NCBI GenBank assembly: GCA_963762825.1
Contig: CAVXLZ010000002.1
Coordinates: 372,001-436,000 of the forward strand
Direction: 5' to 3'
DNA: 64,000 nucleotides
Origin: Miltoncostaea sp963762825
GTDB taxonomy: Bacteria > Actinomycetota > Thermoleophilia > Miltoncostaeales > Miltoncostaeaceae
In this document: piece by piece, positions 24,614 through 33,128 of the stretch
Position numbering within the stretch: the first letter of the stretch is position 1
Layout of the letters: each line of letters opens with the position of its first letter
Program-made: the position numbers and the translations under genes
Notes under the pieces: generated by a model
Database searches by the model: none
What the model saw: only the letters and a program-made list of their open reading frames with translations
What the model was told of the DNA's origin: nothing

Positions 24614-24781
24614 ATGGCACTCGAGTACAGCTGCCCGACTTGCAACGAGACGTTCCGCGAGGAGACCGCCGCGGGAGCCATCAAGAGGGCGGCAGCCCAC
24701 AACCATGAGCACCACGGGGGTCCGGAGGCGATCACCCCGGAGATCGAGGCGGCACTCAAGGCGGCCATGAAGGAGGTCTGA
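24614..24781 (+). CDS. Small zinc-binding protein, DUF1059-like
   Basis: A 55-residue protein starting MALEYSCPTCNETFREETAA and continuing through KRAAAHNHEHHGGPEAITPE to AALKAAMKEV. The CPTC pair and the HNHEHH cluster could bind one metal ion. The size and layout recall DUF1059 proteins, though similarity is loose. ATG 24614 has AGGAG eight bases upstream. A 24-base-pair perfect hairpin begins right after the stop, supporting a real monocistronic gene. Confidence 0.65.
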   Translation: MALEYSCPTCNETFREETAAGAIKRAAAHNHEHHGGPEAITPEIEAALKAAMKEV

Positions 24782-24833
24782 GCCCGACCCCGCCCCGCCG
24801 CCCGCGCGGGCGGGCGGCGGGGCGGGGTCGGGC
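24782..24833 (+). terminator. 24-bp perfect stem-loop after the small protein gene
   Basis: Arms 24782-24805 and 24810-24833 are exact reverse complements with a GCGG loop. The left arm starts on the base after the TGA. There is no T run, as is common in G+C-rich genomes. It probably ends transcription or shields the 3' end. Confidence 0.75.
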
Positions 24834-24917
24834 GGGGTCACGGTGCCAACGGCCGTGCCTCGTGCCCTGCGGATCCCAGGTTGTGGTCAGTCGGAATGAC
24901 CATTTGGCGAGGCCGTC

Positions 24918-25143
24918 GTGGCACGCGAGATCGGCATCACCGAGTTCAAGAGCCGGCTGCTACGGCTCGCCGACGAGGTCGTCGAGAGCGGCGAGACCAT
25001 CGTCGTGACCCGGCATGGGCGCCCCCTGCTGGAAGGTGGACTCGGCGGTCCCGTCGCGCTCGCTGGCGGGCAGCGTGTGGATGCTCGTCTCGCGGGAGGA
25101 GTTCATGGCGCCCATCGACGAGGAGTGGCATGCCTTCAAGTAG
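24918..25143 (+). pseudogene. Phd/YefM-type antitoxin (VapB-like), one frameshift
   Basis: It begins MAREIGITEFKSRLLRLADE, then VVESGETIVVTRHGRP, the standard Phd/YefM DNA-binding half. Near 25025, in a run of C, the frame changes and the toxin-binding tail continues as KVDSAVPSRSLAGSVWMLVS, REEFMAPIDEEWHAFK and TAG. One surplus base accounts for the shift. The tail overlaps the start of the toxin remnant, as in real TA pairs. Confidence 0.65.
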
Positions 25144-25468
25144 ATCGGTCGTCCTCGATACCCACGCCTGGTTGTGGTGGGTGGCGAGACCCCCGAGGTC
25201 AGCCGCCGCGCCCGGGCGACGATCGACTCCCGCTCGAGTGGATGAGGCAGGCGATGGCCATGCCTCGAGTGGTCGCCGGGCCGATCTCGCCCGAGATCGC
25301 GACCGCGGCCGGGGCGCTGCGGCGAGAGGGACTTCACGGAGATCCGGCCATCGGCTGATCTACGCCACGGCCCGCGCGCTCGACGCGGTCTTGATCAGCG
25401 ACGACGACGCGATCCGGGCGTTCGAGAAGACCCGCCCGTCACGCGCCGCGCGCCATCTGGTCTGGTGA
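25130..25468 (+). pseudogene. PIN-domain toxin (VapC-like), frame-broken
   Basis: The ATG at 25130 opens MPSSRSVVLDTHAWLWWV, the first acidic residue and helix of a VapC PIN ribonuclease. The later parts occur in other frames: PEVSRRARATIDS, then GPISPEIATAAGALRREG, then RLIYATARALDAVLISDDDA and IRAFEKT. The order and spacing match a PIN domain of about 125 residues, so at least two indels disrupt it. It overlaps the antitoxin by 14 bases. Confidence 0.6.
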
Positions 25469-25486
25469 GGTCGTCCGCCGGAGGCC

Positions 25487-26026
25487 TCAGTGGGCCGCGA
25501 GCCACTCGTCGCGCACCTTGGCGACGGTGGGGTCGAAGTCGGGCTTGATGCGCCGGAACATGCCCTGGAGGTCCTCCCAGAGCTGGTAGGGCGAGGGCCG
25601 GCCCCAGTACCAGTAGCCGACGTAGACCCTCTCGATCACCAGGCCCGGCGCGAGCACGAGGGTGTGGGGAACGGTCGCCGCATGGTGGGTGTCGGTGTAC
25701 TCGGCGATGTCGAGGGCGCTCTGCACCTCGAGGTCGCCGTCGCTGAGGTAGGGCCAGAGCGCGCCCGTGGCGATGCGCATCTTGTTGGTGTCGTGCAGAT
25801 CGTTGGGGAGCACGGTCACCATCTGGGTGAACGCGACCGGGCACCATTGGCTGAAGCGCACCATCTCGAACTGGTGCTGGCGCTCGCGCGGGCAGTGCTC
25901 ACCACGGCCGAGCATCAGCACCATGGCGTCATCGCCCTGCAACTGGGAGAGCGTGTGCATCACCCCGGCATCGTCGGGGAGCATGAAGTCGGGCAGGGTC
26001 GCGCCCGGAGTCAGGTTCTTGCTCAT
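25487..26026 (-). CDS. Redoxin / AhpC-TSA-like protein, second paralogue
   Basis: A 179-residue thioredoxin-fold protein: PGATLPDFMLPDDAGVMHTL, then DDAMVLMLGRGEHCPRERQH with a lone Cys in the peroxidatic region, then VERVYVGYWYWGRPSPYQLW near the end written here as VIERVYVGYWYWGRP. The YWYWGRP signature and layout match the protein at 4537-5061, marking a subfamily. ATG 26026 lies nine bases after the upstream SMP-30 stop, making it the last gene of a four-gene operon. A likely role is peroxide or thiol chemistry supporting the oxidative enzymes ahead of it. Confidence 0.75.
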   Translation of the reverse strand: MSKNLTPGATLPDFMLPDDAGVMHTLSQLQGDDAMVLMLGRGEHCPRERQHQFEMVRFSQWCPVAFTQMVTVLPNDLHDTNKMRIATGALWPYLSDGDLEVQSALDIAEYTDTHHAATVPHTLVLAPGLVIERVYVGYWYWGRPSPYQLWEDLQGMFRRIKPDFDPTVAKVRDEWLAAH

Positions 26027-26035
26027 CGTGTCCTC

Positions 26036-27628
26036 CTAGGGGTCGGTCGGCCGGATGCCGGGAATGCCCAGGCGCATCCGGTAGATGCTCGTCAGGGCGG
26101 TGATGTAGAGGGTGCGGCCGTCGGCGTCGCCCCATGCGAGGTTGTGGGGGGCCTCGGGGATGGACAGCGTGCCGAGGTGGCGCCCCTCGGACGAGAGGAT
26201 CCACACGCCGCCGGGCCCGCAGACGTAGAGGTTTCCCTCGGCGTCCACCTTCAGCCCGTCGATCGCGTCGTCGCCGGGGGCGCCGGTCATGTCGAAGAGA
26301 ACCTCGCCCCCGAGCGCATCTCCGGCCGGGCCGATCTCGTAGCGCATCACGTACTTGCGGTCGGGGTCCCAGTTGCCCACGTAGAGAAACCGCTCATCCG
26401 GGGAGAAGGCGAGGCCGTTGGGGCCCTCCAGCTCGCCGGTCACGAGCGCGACCTCGCCGTCGCGGGCCCGGAAGACCCCGCTGAAGGGCAGCTCCTTGTC
26501 CGGGTCGTCGAACACGCCCGGCAGCCCGAAGGGCGGGTCGGTGAAGAAGAGCGTGCCGTCGGAGCGGTAGACGAGGTCGTTGGGGCTGTTCAGCCGCGCC
26601 CCCTCGAAGCGGTCGGCCATCACGGTCACGTTGCCGTGCGGCTCGACCCGCAGCACGCGGCGCTCGCCGTGCTGGCACACTGTGAGGCGGCCCTGCGGGT
26701 CGAACGTGAGGCCGTTCGAGCCCGGCTGGTGGTAGCGCCCGATGTCAAGCCCCGCGTAGCCGCTCTTGGGCCGGAAGACATCGACGGTGCCGAGCGGGCT
26801 CCAGCGGTAGATCACGTTGGTGTTGGGCGAGCTGAACAGCAGCGCGCCGTCGGGCGCCCAGACCGGGCCCTCGGTGAACTCGAACCCGCCGGCCACCCGC
26901 TCCAGGCGGGCCTCGGCCGGCACGATCCGCTCGAGGGCGGGATCCTCCCGGGCGATCTCGACCGCGGCCTCCCAGGCGGGCGTGGCACGCCCGGGCGCGT
27001 AGACGTCGAGGGTGGCCGTGCGCATCCAGATGTAGTTGCGCGGCGAGGCCGAGATCGGTCCGTTGATGCCGAGGACGGCGATCACGAAGCGCTGTCCGGG
27101 GCGGGCGTCGTCGGTCAGGATCACGCGGTTGGGGGCGTTAAAGCCCCCGACCACCGGCCCACCGGCGCGCCCGAGCGAGAGCGGCAGGGCGCCATCGACC
27201 CACACCTCGGCGTAGTCGTCGATCACCGTCTCGAAGACGATCGTCGCGCCGGTCGGATCGAGATCGCCGACGCGCTCGGGGACCGTGACGGCGATGCGGT
27301 ACCAGTTGAACGAGACCCGGCCGGCGCCGAGACGCTCCTGGGTCTCGATCGGCGCGAGCACGCGCCACGACGAGTCGTCGAAGTCGGACGGCTCTGCGTG
27401 CGGGACGACGTCGTAGGTGCGCGAAGGCGATCCGCTCGGGCCCAGGTCGGGTCCAACGTGGACGAAGCCGATCTCGTCCACGCGTGCGTCGGCGTAACGC
27501 CACGTGCCGCCGACGAGCGCCGCGCCCGCGTCGGTCTGAAGGTCGACGATCGCGTCGGGGCGGCCGGGCAGCAGCTCGGGCGGGCCGGGCAGCCGGGCCG
27601 CCGTGGTGATCGCCAGGGTCGTGGACAT
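26036..27628 (-). CDS. SMP-30/gluconolactonase-like protein with N-terminal jelly-roll
   Basis: A 530-residue two-domain protein. Residues 60-215 look like a sugar-binding beta-sandwich of GH2 type (DSSWRVLAP, GRVSFNWYRIAVTVPERV, DDYAEVWVDGALPLSL). Residues 235-530 are an SMP-30/gluconolactonase propeller: FEFTEGPVWAPDGALLFSSP, metal-site NSPNDLVYRSDGTLFFTDP, GPNGLAFSPDERFLYVGNWD and DAIDGLKVDAEGNLYVCGPG. These match the E, N and D ligands of the family. It probably hydrolyses a sugar-type lactone. ATG 27628 overlaps the preceding stop (TGATG). It is a separate, larger paralogue of the enzyme at 28782-29717. Confidence 0.85.
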   Translation of the reverse strand: MSTTLAITTAARLPGPPELLPGRPDAIVDLQTDAGAALVGGTWRYADARVDEIGFVHVGPDLGPSGSPSRTYDVVPHAEPSDFDDSSWRVLAPIETQERLGAGRVSFNWYRIAVTVPERVGDLDPTGATIVFETVIDDYAEVWVDGALPLSLGRAGGPVVGGFNAPNRVILTDDARPGQRFVIAVLGINGPISASPRNYIWMRTATLDVYAPGRATPAWEAAVEIAREDPALERIVPAEARLERVAGGFEFTEGPVWAPDGALLFSSPNTNVIYRWSPLGTVDVFRPKSGYAGLDIGRYHQPGSNGLTFDPQGRLTVCQHGERRVLRVEPHGNVTVMADRFEGARLNSPNDLVYRSDGTLFFTDPPFGLPGVFDDPDKELPFSGVFRARDGEVALVTGELEGPNGLAFSPDERFLYVGNWDPDRKYVMRYEIGPAGDALGGEVLFDMTGAPGDDAIDGLKVDAEGNLYVCGPGGVWILSSEGRHLGTLSIPEAPHNLAWGDADGRTLYITALTSIYRMRLGIPGIRPTDP

Positions 27629-28785
27629 CAGCCCTCCACCTTCACGACGAGGTACAGGAAGGGGTCGGCGGCCTCGACGAACTCATGCGGAACGCCGGCC
27701 GGGATCACCAGCACGTCACCGGGCCCGAGTTCGTGGGCCGTGCCGCCCTCTCCGCCGGTCACGACGGTCGCGGTGCCCGCGACAACGTGCATCACGTCGG
27801 TGACGCGCTCGTGCAGCTCGACCTCGCCGGGGCCGGTACGCCTGCCGGCGTCGAGGGCATAGCCCAGCGACTGCTCGAGCAGGCCGCCGGTGGTGAAGCG
27901 CGCGCGCACCGCGGCCGCCGGGAACAGGGCGGCCTGTGGGGCGGGGGCGCCTGCGGCGGCGTGCGCGGCCTCGGCCCCGATCACGGCGAGCTCCTGGTCC
28001 TCGTCGGCCGACGAGGCGCCGCTGACGCCGATCGCCCCGACCACGTGGCCCTCGTGGAGGATTGGCATTCCACCCTGAAGCGGGACCGCCCGCGCCAGGT
28101 GCAGCGCAGAGGGTCTCCCGTTGGACGCTTGATCCTCGAAGTCCTTGCTCGGGCGGCGATAGATGGCGGCGGTGCGGGCCTTGTCGGTCGCGACGCCGAC
28201 GCTCGCCACCTGGGCGCGGTCGGGCCGCCAGAGATAGACCAGCTCGCCGGCGGCGTTGACCAACGCGGCGACGGGCGCGACCCCGCGGGCGAGGGCGACC
28301 GCTCCGGCCGCCTCAGCGGCCAGGCGGGCGCCGTCGTAGGTCAGGGCGGGTACCTCGACGGTCGAGAACTCGGCCGCCGCGCCCGCGATCGAGACCGACT
28401 CGTCCTCGTCGGGGGTCTCGCCGCTCGTACCCACGGCGCCGACCACCTCGCCATCGACCGTGAGAGGGATGCCGCCGGTGAGGGCGACCGCGCCGCGCAG
28501 AGCAAGGGCCCCGAGACGGCCGGCGCTCACCTGCTCCTCGATCTCCCGACTCGGCCGCACGAAGATCGCAGCGGTGCGGGCCTTGTCGATGCCCACCTCG
28601 ACGCTCGCCGTCTGGGCGCCCACCGTACGGCTCAGTTGCAACAGGTCGCCGGCAGCGTCCACGACAGCGATCACGACCCTGTGGCCGCTCTCGTTGGCCC
28701 GTCGCTCGGCGGCTGCGGTCACGGCCGCGGCGCCCGCCACGTCAAGCACGCGCCGCCTCCTGATCACTGCAGGCATGCTGATCAC
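27628..28785 (-). CDS. Tandem HbpS/GlcG domains fused to a cupin
   Basis: A 385-residue protein with two GlcG/HbpS (DUF336) domains and a C-terminal cupin. Domain 1 (about 10-140) has VIAVVDAAGDLLQLSRTVGA and IDKARTAAIFVRPSREIEEQ. Domain 2 (about 145-285) has VNAAGELVYLWRPDRAQVAS, DKARTAAIYRRPSKDFEDQA and GMPILHEGHVVGAIGVSGAS. The cupin (about 295-385) has LHERVTDVMHVVAGTATVVT and LGPGDVLVIPAGVPHEFVEA. HbpS proteins bind haem or small acids; cupins bind metals. GTG 28785 overlaps the upstream stop, with an ATG three codons later as an alternative. It lies between two SMP-30 genes. Confidence 0.85.
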   Translation of the reverse strand: MISMPAVIRRRRVLDVAGAAAVTAAAERRANESGHRVVIAVVDAAGDLLQLSRTVGAQTASVEVGIDKARTAAIFVRPSREIEEQVSAGRLGALALRGAVALTGGIPLTVDGEVVGAVGTSGETPDEDESVSIAGAAAEFSTVEVPALTYDGARLAAEAAGAVALARGVAPVAALVNAAGELVYLWRPDRAQVASVGVATDKARTAAIYRRPSKDFEDQASNGRPSALHLARAVPLQGGMPILHEGHVVGAIGVSGASSADEDQELAVIGAEAAHAAAGAPAPQAALFPAAAVRARFTTGGLLEQSLGYALDAGRRTGPGEVELHERVTDVMHVVAGTATVVTGGEGGTAHELGPGDVLVIPAGVPHEFVEAADPFLYLVVKVEG

Positions 28786-29717
28786 ACTCCCTGGGTTGCG
28801 AGGCGGGCGGCCCAGACGGCCGTGTCCGCTGTGATGAACAGGACGTTCCGTTCGGCTCCGCCGAAGGTGAAGTTGACGGCGCCCGGCAGGCGGATCTCGC
28901 CCAGCAGGGTCCCGTCCAGATCGCGCGCCTCGACGCCACCGGCGAAGGAGGAGAAGAGCCGGCCGGCGGAGTTGACGGCCAGGCCGTCGGGGACCCCCCG
29001 GTCCACGACGGCGAAGACGCGGCGCTGCGACAGCGCACCGTCAACACCCACCGCGAAGGCCTCGATGTGGTGAGGCCGCAGCCGCGGCGGGCGATCCGGG
29101 TCCTGATCGGCGCCGCTGTCACCGACGTAGAGGGTGCGACCGTCAGGTGAGAGCACGAGGCCGTTGGGCTTGTCGAAGCCGTCGGCGACCATGCGGGTGG
29201 CGCCGGTCGCGGGGTCGTGGCGGTAGACGCGGTCCGCCAGCGCCGGCGGCGGCCGGAAGCCCTGAACGTGACCGTAGCTCGGATCGGTGAACCAGACGGC
29301 TCCGTCGGCGGCCACGATCACGTCGTTGGGCGAGTTGAGGGGCGCTCCGTCGATCGCGTTGACGAGCGTCTCGCTCTCGCCGCCATGCCGGTCGATGCGG
29401 CTGATCCGCGCGGGGGTGGCGAGCGTGCCCTGTTCGCACACGACCAGGCGGCCCTCGCGATCCATGGTCATGCCGTTCGCCCGGTTCGCGTCGGGGCGCA
29501 GCGTGGTCAGGGCCGGCGGGACCACGGGGAAGCGGGCGCCGCCGAGCGCGATCCGGCGTATCGACGCCGGTGGGACGCTCGTGAAGTAGAGGGCGTCCTC
29601 ATCGGCCGCATACACAGGCCCCTCGTGGGCGTCGGTCGCCACCACCAGCTCGAGCGCGGGGTCGGGCCCGGTGAGATGCGCGAAGCGGGGATCCGTTGCG
29701 TGGAAGATGCCCTTCAT
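28782..29717 (-). CDS. SMP-30/gluconolactonase/LRE-like lactonase
   Basis: A 311-residue six-bladed propeller hydrolase. Conserved metal and substrate residues are seen in VATDAHEGPVYAADEDALYF, MTMDREGRLVVCEQGTLATP, APLNSPNDVIVAADGAVWFT and FDKPNGLVLSPDGRTLYVGD. Also present is VPDGLAVNSAGRLFSSFAGG. Members open sugar lactones such as gluconolactone. It is the first gene of the operon that also encodes the HbpS-cupin fusion, a second SMP-30 protein and a redoxin. The GTAACG promoter ends 11 bases before the ATG, so transcripts may be nearly leaderless. Confidence 0.88.
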   Translation of the reverse strand: MKGIFHATDPRFAHLTGPDPALELVVATDAHEGPVYAADEDALYFTSVPPASIRRIALGGARFPVVPPALTTLRPDANRANGMTMDREGRLVVCEQGTLATPARISRIDRHGGESETLVNAIDGAPLNSPNDVIVAADGAVWFTDPSYGHVQGFRPPPALADRVYRHDPATGATRMVADGFDKPNGLVLSPDGRTLYVGDSGADQDPDRPPRLRPHHIEAFAVGVDGALSQRRVFAVVDRGVPDGLAVNSAGRLFSSFAGGVEARDLDGTLLGEIRLPGAVNFTFGGAERNVLFITADTAVWAARLATQGV

Positions 29718-29727
29718 GGCCCGCTCC

Positions 29728-29753
29728 GTCCGTCGGGCGGGTTGGTCCGTTAC
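29728..29753 (-). promoter_or_regulatory. ECF-type promoter, GTAACG-N17-GAC
   Basis: Minus strand GTAACG 29753-29748, 17 bases, GAC 29730-29728. It is the only one of the nine sites with a 17-base spacer. Confidence 0.5.
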
Positions 29754-29767
29754 AGGGTGCCGTCGGC

Positions 29768-29792
29768 GTAACGTTCGGACCCGCGGGGAGAC
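29768..29792 (+). promoter_or_regulatory. ECF-type promoter, GTAACG-N16-GAC
   Basis: GTAACG 29768-29773, 16 bases, GAC 29790-29792, 41 bases before the GTG of the antiporter. It is divergent to the site at 29753. Confidence 0.6.
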
Positions 29793-29832
29793 GGCCGCCT
29801 GACACCGGAGGAGCCGAGCGCGAGGAGGGACC

Positions 29833-31062
29833 GTGGAGGACCTGTCGTTCAGCGGGCTGGTGGTCGTCGCCGCCGTTGCGCTTCTCGCGCCCCTTGTCAT
29901 CGGCCTCGTGCCCGGCCTCCGGCTGCCCTCGGTCGTGCTCGAGATCGTCGCGGGCATCCTCATCGGACCGGCCTTGCTGGGATGGGTCGAGTTCGATGCC
30001 GTGATACGTGTCTTCTCGCTCTTCGGCCTCGCTTTCCTGCTGTTCCTCGCCGGCCTGGAGATCGACTTCGACCGCCTGCGCGGGCGGTCGCTGCGCCTTG
30101 CGGCGCTCGGCTTCGCGGCCTCGTTCGCCATCGCGCTCGCGGTCGGCGGCGCTCTCGCCGCGGCGGGCCAGGTCGAGAATGGTCTGATCGTCGCGATCAT
30201 CCTCTCGGCCACCTCGCTGGGGGTCGTCGTCCCCCTTCTCAAGGACGCCGGCGAGGTTGACGGAGCGTTCGGTCAGCTGCTGATCGCCGCGGCGTCGCTC
30301 GCGGATTTCGGCACCATCATCCTGCTCACACTTTTCTTCTCGCGGGAGGCGACGGGGGCGGGGACGAAACTGCTCCTGCTGGCCGGCTTCGCCGCGCTCG
30401 CCGCGGTCGTCGCGATCGGCCTCCTCGAGCTCGAGCAGTCGATGGGGCTGTCGAAGGTCCTCCTGCGCCTCCAGGACACGACCGCCCAGATCCGGGTGCG
30501 CGGAGCGTTCCTGCTCCTGGCGGGGCTGGTCGCCCTGGCGGGCAGTCTCGGGCTCGAGGTCATCCTCGGCGCGTTCGCGGCGGGCGCGATCCTCTCCGTG
30601 GTCGATCGCGACGCCCTGATGACCCACCCGCACCTGCGCACGAAGCTCGAGGGCGCCGGATTCGGGTTCTTCATCCCCGTCTTCTTCGTCGGGGTCGGCC
30701 TCACGTTCAACCTGGACGCACTCCTGTCGAGCACCTCCACGATCCTGCGTGTGCCGATCTTCCTGCTGGCCCTGCTCGCCGTGCGAGGCCTGCCGGCACT
30801 GCTCTACCGCGGCCTGATCGGCGCGCGCCGGACCGCTGTGGCGGCGCTGCTCCAGGCCACCTCGCTGCCGTTCATCGTGGCGGCCTCGATGATCGGGGTC
30901 GAGCTCGGGGTCATCAGCAATGCGACCTCCGCGGCGCTGATCGGCGCGGGCCTGCTGTCGGTCGTCGCCTTCCCGCTCCTGGCCGCCACCATCCTCGGGG
31001 CCGGCGTCGAGGGCGACAAGGCCTCCTCGGGCCCGGCATCCCCTGCGACAGTGGCGCCATGA
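29833..31062 (+). CDS. Cation/proton antiporter (CPA2-type, KefB/NapA-like)
   Basis: A 409-residue membrane antiporter with about 12-13 helices: LVVVAAVALLAPLVIGLVPG, VLEIVAGILIGPALLGWVEF, GLAFLLFLAGLEIDFDRLRG and EVILGAFAAGAILSVVDRDA. It lacks the C-terminal RCK/TrkA-N domain of Kef channels and matches the length of simple Na+/H+ or K+/H+ exchangers. GTG 29833 follows GAGGAGGGA. The GTAACG promoter places it in the same regulon as the osmolyte/sugar operon at 18676, which would suit a response to osmotic or pH stress. Confidence 0.85.
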   Translation: MEDLSFSGLVVVAAVALLAPLVIGLVPGLRLPSVVLEIVAGILIGPALLGWVEFDAVIRVFSLFGLAFLLFLAGLEIDFDRLRGRSLRLAALGFAASFAIALAVGGALAAAGQVENGLIVAIILSATSLGVVVPLLKDAGEVDGAFGQLLIAAASLADFGTIILLTLFFSREATGAGTKLLLLAGFAALAAVVAIGLLELEQSMGLSKVLLRLQDTTAQIRVRGAFLLLAGLVALAGSLGLEVILGAFAAGAILSVVDRDALMTHPHLRTKLEGAGFGFFIPVFFVGVGLTFNLDALLSSTSTILRVPIFLLALLAVRGLPALLYRGLIGARRTAVAALLQATSLPFIVAASMIGVELGVISNATSAALIGAGLLSVVAFPLLAATILGAGVEGDKASSGPASPATVAP

Positions 31063-31174
31063 TCGGTCCGAGCGGCTCCCAGATAGAGATCCAGCGCCGG
31101 CCCCTGGGGGCGCGTTGTTGAGGTGGGCTGTGGGCTGAGCGAGCTCTCCCAAGGGCGGACGATCCGCGACGGCC

Positions 31175-31515
31175 GTGAAGCGAACGGCAAGTAGCTACGT
31201 GCCGGACGCGGCCCTGGCCCACTCCAGCAACGGCACGGCGTCCGTCGTGCGGTTGCCCTCCGGCGAGAGGCTCCTGACCCTCACCGATTTCCGCACCGAC
31301 AACGGGCCCGACCTACGTGTCTACTTGGTGGCCGGATCGGTTAAGGGGACCGGGGACGGGGACGGGTTCACCGACCTCGCGCGCTCAAGGGCAACGTGGG
31401 CAATCAGCAGTACGACGTCCCCGAGGGCACCGATCTGGACCGTTACGGGACCATCGTGGTGTGGTGACGAGCATTCACGGTCGGCTTCGCCCGCGCCCCG
31501 CTCGCGCCCGCATGA
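31175..31515 (+). pseudogene. DM13-domain protein, frameshifted and stop-interrupted
   Basis: The DM13 (electron-transfer DM13) domain is clear: NGTASVVRLPSGERLLTLTD, FRTDNGPDLRVYLVAGS, then after a shift near 31383 ALKGNVGNQQYDVPEGTDLD, RYGTIVVW. A TGA follows where the family has its key Cys, and RAFTVGFARAPLAPA continues in frame to a second stop at 31515. The conserved Cys is thus lost. The part upstream of 31175 is also degraded. Relatives are secreted or lipid-anchored proteins of unknown role. Confidence 0.7.
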
Positions 31516-32169
<654 letters not shown>

Positions 32170-32829
32170 ATGCGCATCGGAACCTGGAACCTGGCTGGTC
32201 GCTGGTCGCTGGCACATCAGTCTTTCCTCGAGGACGCGGACTGCGACGTGTGGCTCCTCACGGAGGTCCCGCCGGCCTTCTCCCTGCCTGGTGGACATCT
32301 GTCCAGGTCCGAGCCGATGACGGCCACGGGCAGGTCGTGGGCGGCCGTCTGGAGCACGGGATCATCTGCAGCACTGCCATCACCTCACCCAGCAGCCGCA
32401 TTGGTGCGGCTCGGCGACCTTGTGATCTGCGGCTCCGTGCTGCCCTGGCGGGGCGCCCGCCCGTGCTGGCCCGATGAGGGCGCCAACACGGCCGGCATCA
32501 CGATCGCCGCGCTCGATCGTCTCCGGCCCGCGCTCGCAGCGACCGAGCACTCCGTGGTCTGGGGAGGCGATTGGAACCATGCCATGACGGGTCGGGAATA
32601 CGCCGGGAGCATGGAGGGACGGCGCGCGATCGAGGCCCTCGTCGCCACGCTGGATCTTACCGTCACCACGGCGAACGCACCCCATCGGATCGAGGGGCTG
32701 CTGAGCATCGACCACATCGCCATTCCGGCGAGTTGGGTGAGTGGGCCGTGCCGGCGGGTCGTCGCGGAGGCGGAGGGAAAGCGCCTGAGCGACCACGATG
32801 CCTACGTCGCGGGCGTGGTGGCACGGTGA
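32170..32829 (+). CDS. Endonuclease/exonuclease/phosphatase family protein
   Basis: A 219-residue EEP-fold protein. Motifs: RIGTWNLAGRW (first strand), SVVWGGDWNHAMTGREY (the GDxN motif) and the C-terminal GKRLSDHDAYVAGVVAR (SDH motif with catalytic His). IEGLLSIDHIAIPASW also fits. The Glu expected after the first strand is placed in LLTEVPPAF. Substrate, nucleic acid or phosphoester, is unknown. ATG 32170 follows AGGAGG (32159-32164). It is shorter than typical DNase I relatives and sits alone between two scars, suggesting cargo of a former mobile element. Confidence 0.75.
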   Translation: MRIGTWNLAGRWSLAHQSFLEDADCDVWLLTEVPPAFSLPGGHLSRSEPMTATGRSWAAVWSTGSSAALPSPHPAAALVRLGDLVICGSVLPWRGARPCWPDEGANTAGITIAALDRLRPALAATEHSVVWGGDWNHAMTGREYAGSMEGRRAIEALVATLDLTVTTANAPHRIEGLLSIDHIAIPASWVSGPCRRVVAEAEGKRLSDHDAYVAGVVAR

Positions 32830-33128
32830 ACGAGTAGCCACCGTGTCCACGAGACACCACGGAGCGACTCGGCGATCCTCGTCTCAGGGCGCACCGCGCC
32901 CACTCGCTCACCCTTGCCGTCTACGTCCACCTGTTCAGCGAGGCGGCGGGGAGACGCTCGTCCGTGACCCCGACGGCGAGCACTTCGACCTGGCGGGCAA
33001 CCAGTTCACGGTGCGGGGGTCCTGACGACCGATCCGGCCGACTGAGCCCCGATCGGTCGGCACGTCAACGGCGCCCTCGTGCCGCGGGCGATGCCGGGGG
33101 GCGTCGGGTCGAGCCCCACCCGGCCCGC
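32830..33128. other. Decayed stretch with possible integrase C-terminus and tRNA-like end
   Basis: There is no intact gene. At about 32905-32950 one frame reads RAHSLTLAVYVHLFSEA, resembling the last conserved helix of tyrosine recombinases (the xxYxHL motif); another continues GGGETLVRDPDGEHFDLAGN. At about 33101-33127 a T-arm-like TCGGGTCGAGCCCCACCC with GGCCC behind it resembles a degenerate tRNA 3' end. Both readings are weak. Confidence 0.3.

Noticed and set aside
27494..27520. GTAACG inside the SMP-30 gene, and similar copies at about 3577 and 31440
   Set aside because: None has GAC after 16-17 bases and all lie within coding sequence, so they serve as negative controls for the motif.
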